Source: an uncultured Oscillospiraceae bacterium (GTDB taxonomy: Bacteria > Bacillota > Clostridia > Oscillospirales > Oscillospiraceae). From it: a stretch of DNA of 6,550 nt. The notes under the pieces were generated by a model that saw only the letters and a list, made by a program, of their open reading frames with translations, was not told the DNA's origin and ran no database searches. Positions 5,713-6,550 of this stretch are shown here, in pieces (position 1 is the first letter of the stretch; every line of letters begins with the position of its first letter). Made by a program: the position numbers and the translations under genes. The stretch covers positions 1-6,550 of the forward strand of contig CAKTXO010000085.1 in the NCBI GenBank assembly GCA_934630985.1. Direction: 5' to 3'.

Positions 5713-6297
5713 ATGCTGTTCAGCGCAGATACCTACAGTGTGCTGGTGGTTTCCGGCCAGCAGAAGCTGAACGAAGCTTTGCGCCCCATGCTCCCTTCCT
5801 CCGAGTTTTACCCGGTGTCCTTCTGCACCAACGCCGCCGCTGCTCGCCGGGAGCTGGTGGGACGGCGCTATGACCTTGTCATCGTCAATGCGCCTTTACC
5901 CGATGAAAGCGGAACCCGCTTCGCCATTGACACCGGCAGCCGGACGGATACGGTGGTACTGCTTCTTCTCCGGGCGGAGAGCTTCGAGGAAGTGGACGCC
6001 CAGGTAACACCCTACGGGGTGTTTACCCTACAGGTACCCTTCTCCGCCGGAACCCTTCGCCAGGGGCTCAAGTGGATGATCACCGTCCGGGAACGTCTGC
6101 GGAAAATGGAAGCGAAGAATCTGTCCATTGAGGACAAGATGGAGGAGATCCGTCTGGTGAACCGGGCGAAATGGATTCTCATTGAGCAGCTGAAGATGAC
6201 CGAGGCCGAGGCCCACCGGCACATTGAGAAGCAGGCAATGGATCGGTGCTCCTCCAAAAAGGACATTGCCCTGGCCATCATCCATACCTATTCTTAG
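5713..6297 (+). CDS. ANTAR-domain RNA-binding antiterminator with degenerate receiver domain
   Basis: A 194-residue regulator. Residues 8-120 have the receiver fold pattern (YSVLVVS at strand 1, YDLVIVNAPLPDESG at strand 3). The residues for phosphorylation are gone: the acidic pair after strand 1 is S-G, the acceptor Asp is N59, and the strand-5 Lys is missing (LQVPF). A helical, charged linker (about 120-148) leads to a C-terminal ANTAR domain (about 138-192) with RAKWILIEQLKMTEAEA, HIEKQAMDR and a final helix DIALAII. ANTAR proteins bind paired RNA hairpins and prevent transcription termination, often in nitrogen genes (for example NasT, and EutV for ethanolamine). Being co-transcribed with a GS-like gene, it probably regulates leaders of nitrogen genes, with the glnN terminator the obvious local candidate. 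Its signal is unlikely to be phosphate and may be a ligand or a protein partner. The stop codon abuts a MITE. Confidence 0.93.
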   Translation: MLFSADTYSVLVVSGQQKLNEALRPMLPSSEFYPVSFCTNAAAARRELVGRRYDLVIVNAPLPDESGTRFAIDTGSRTDTVVLLLLRAESFEEVDAQVTPYGVFTLQVPFSAGTLRQGLKWMITVRERLRKMEAKNLSIEDKMEEIRLVNRAKWILIEQLKMTEAEAHRHIEKQAMDRCSSKKDIALAIIHTYS

Positions 6298-6461
6298 GGA
6301 AACTCTGAATAAACCGTCTGCGGCTGGGCAGCGGATCTTTTGCCCCCAGTCTGCGGTTTGAAAAATGGGAAATACACAAAGTATTCCACCGTTTTCCAAA
6401 CCTTGCCTGAGAACAAAATCTCTCGCTACCAGCTCTTGCCGATTTAATCAGAGCTTCCCTA
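6295..6461. mobile_element. MITE-like element with 19-bp terminal inverted repeats
   Basis: TAGGGAAACTCTGAATAAA at 6295-6313 matches the complement of 6443-6461 at 17 of 19 positions. The 167-bp unit contains no ORF of note. Its interior is structured: AAACCG/CGGTTT (6311-6316/6354-6359) encloses CTGGGCA paired with TGCCCccCAG, GTCTGCGG is repeated directly (6316 and 6349), and AATAC/GTATT forms a small hairpin (6371-6385). TA at both tips fits a TA or YTAR target duplication, as in IS630/Tc1 or IS5-type elements. The parent family is not established. The left tip supplies the TAG stop of the ANTAR gene. Confidence 0.72.
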
Positions 6462-6489
6462 GGAAGTCTCTGTCCGGCGCAAAAAACAG

Positions 6490-6517
6490 TTGTATTATTC
6501 TGGATTTGTGGTACAAT
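6490..6517 (+). promoter_or_regulatory. Extended -10 promoter for a gene beyond the right edge
   Basis: TTGTAT (6490-6495), 16-bp spacer, then TGG-TACAAT (6509-6517), an extended -10 element. Transcription would begin near 6524 and proceed out of the window. The start of the next transcription unit thus lies just beyond the MITE. Confidence 0.6.
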
Positions 6518-6531
6518 AAACAAAAGTATGT

Positions 6532-6547
6532 CGTGCCCCGCGGCACG
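6532..6547 (+). promoter_or_regulatory. GC-rich hairpin at the start of the next leader
   Basis: CGTGCC pairs with GGCACG around CCGC, about eight bases after the predicted start of transcription. It may be the first stem of a longer leader structure cut by the window edge. Confidence 0.4.
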
Positions 6548-6550
6548 GCG

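Overview
The window is a compact nitrogen-assimilation island from a moderately GC-rich Firmicute, most likely a gut clostridium of the Oscillospiraceae/Ruminococcaceae type. This placement rests on an Amt-PII fusion transporter, a type III glutamine synthetase, a short GSI-like synthetase paired with an ANTAR regulator, and strong AGGAGG-type ribosome sites. It is a judgement from protein style, with no database search behind it.

Layout. At the left edge, on the minus strand, are the first codons (M-C-S-I) of a gene that looks like a class II amidotransferase such as asparagine synthase. Upstream of it, also on the minus strand, lie a 12-bp terminator-like hairpin and amt (88-1803), an ammonium channel with a PII domain fused to its C-terminus. 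Between amt and glnN (1804-2117) sit the amt leader with two hairpins, a TATAAT promoter box, and a dense array of six abutting hairpins that fold as two back-to-back cloverleaves. glnN (2118-4214, minus) encodes glutamine synthetase III. The 250-bp divergent control region (4215-4464) holds two near-consensus sigma-A promoters around a shared A/T tract. It also holds a promoter-proximal terminator in the glnN leader and a pair of hairpins with identical loops in the leader of the rightward operon. That operon is a GSI-like synthetase (4465-5673) followed 39 bp later by an ANTAR-domain regulator (5713-6297). The tail (6295-6550) contains a 167-bp MITE-like element abutting the regulator's stop codon, then a promoter and hairpin leading out of the window.

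How the parts may work together. Amt brings in ammonium under control of its own tethered PII domain. GSIII and possibly the GSI-like enzyme make glutamine, and the putative amidotransferase spends it. The ANTAR protein is expected to bind RNA hairpins in leaders and control antitermination. Its receiver domain has lost the phosphorylation residues, and the adjacent synthetase carries Lys where GSI enzymes have the catalytic flap Glu. The pair may therefore be a sensor (synthetase-like protein) and effector (RNA binder) module rather than a plain enzyme plus two-component regulator. That is inference and is the most testable idea in the window.
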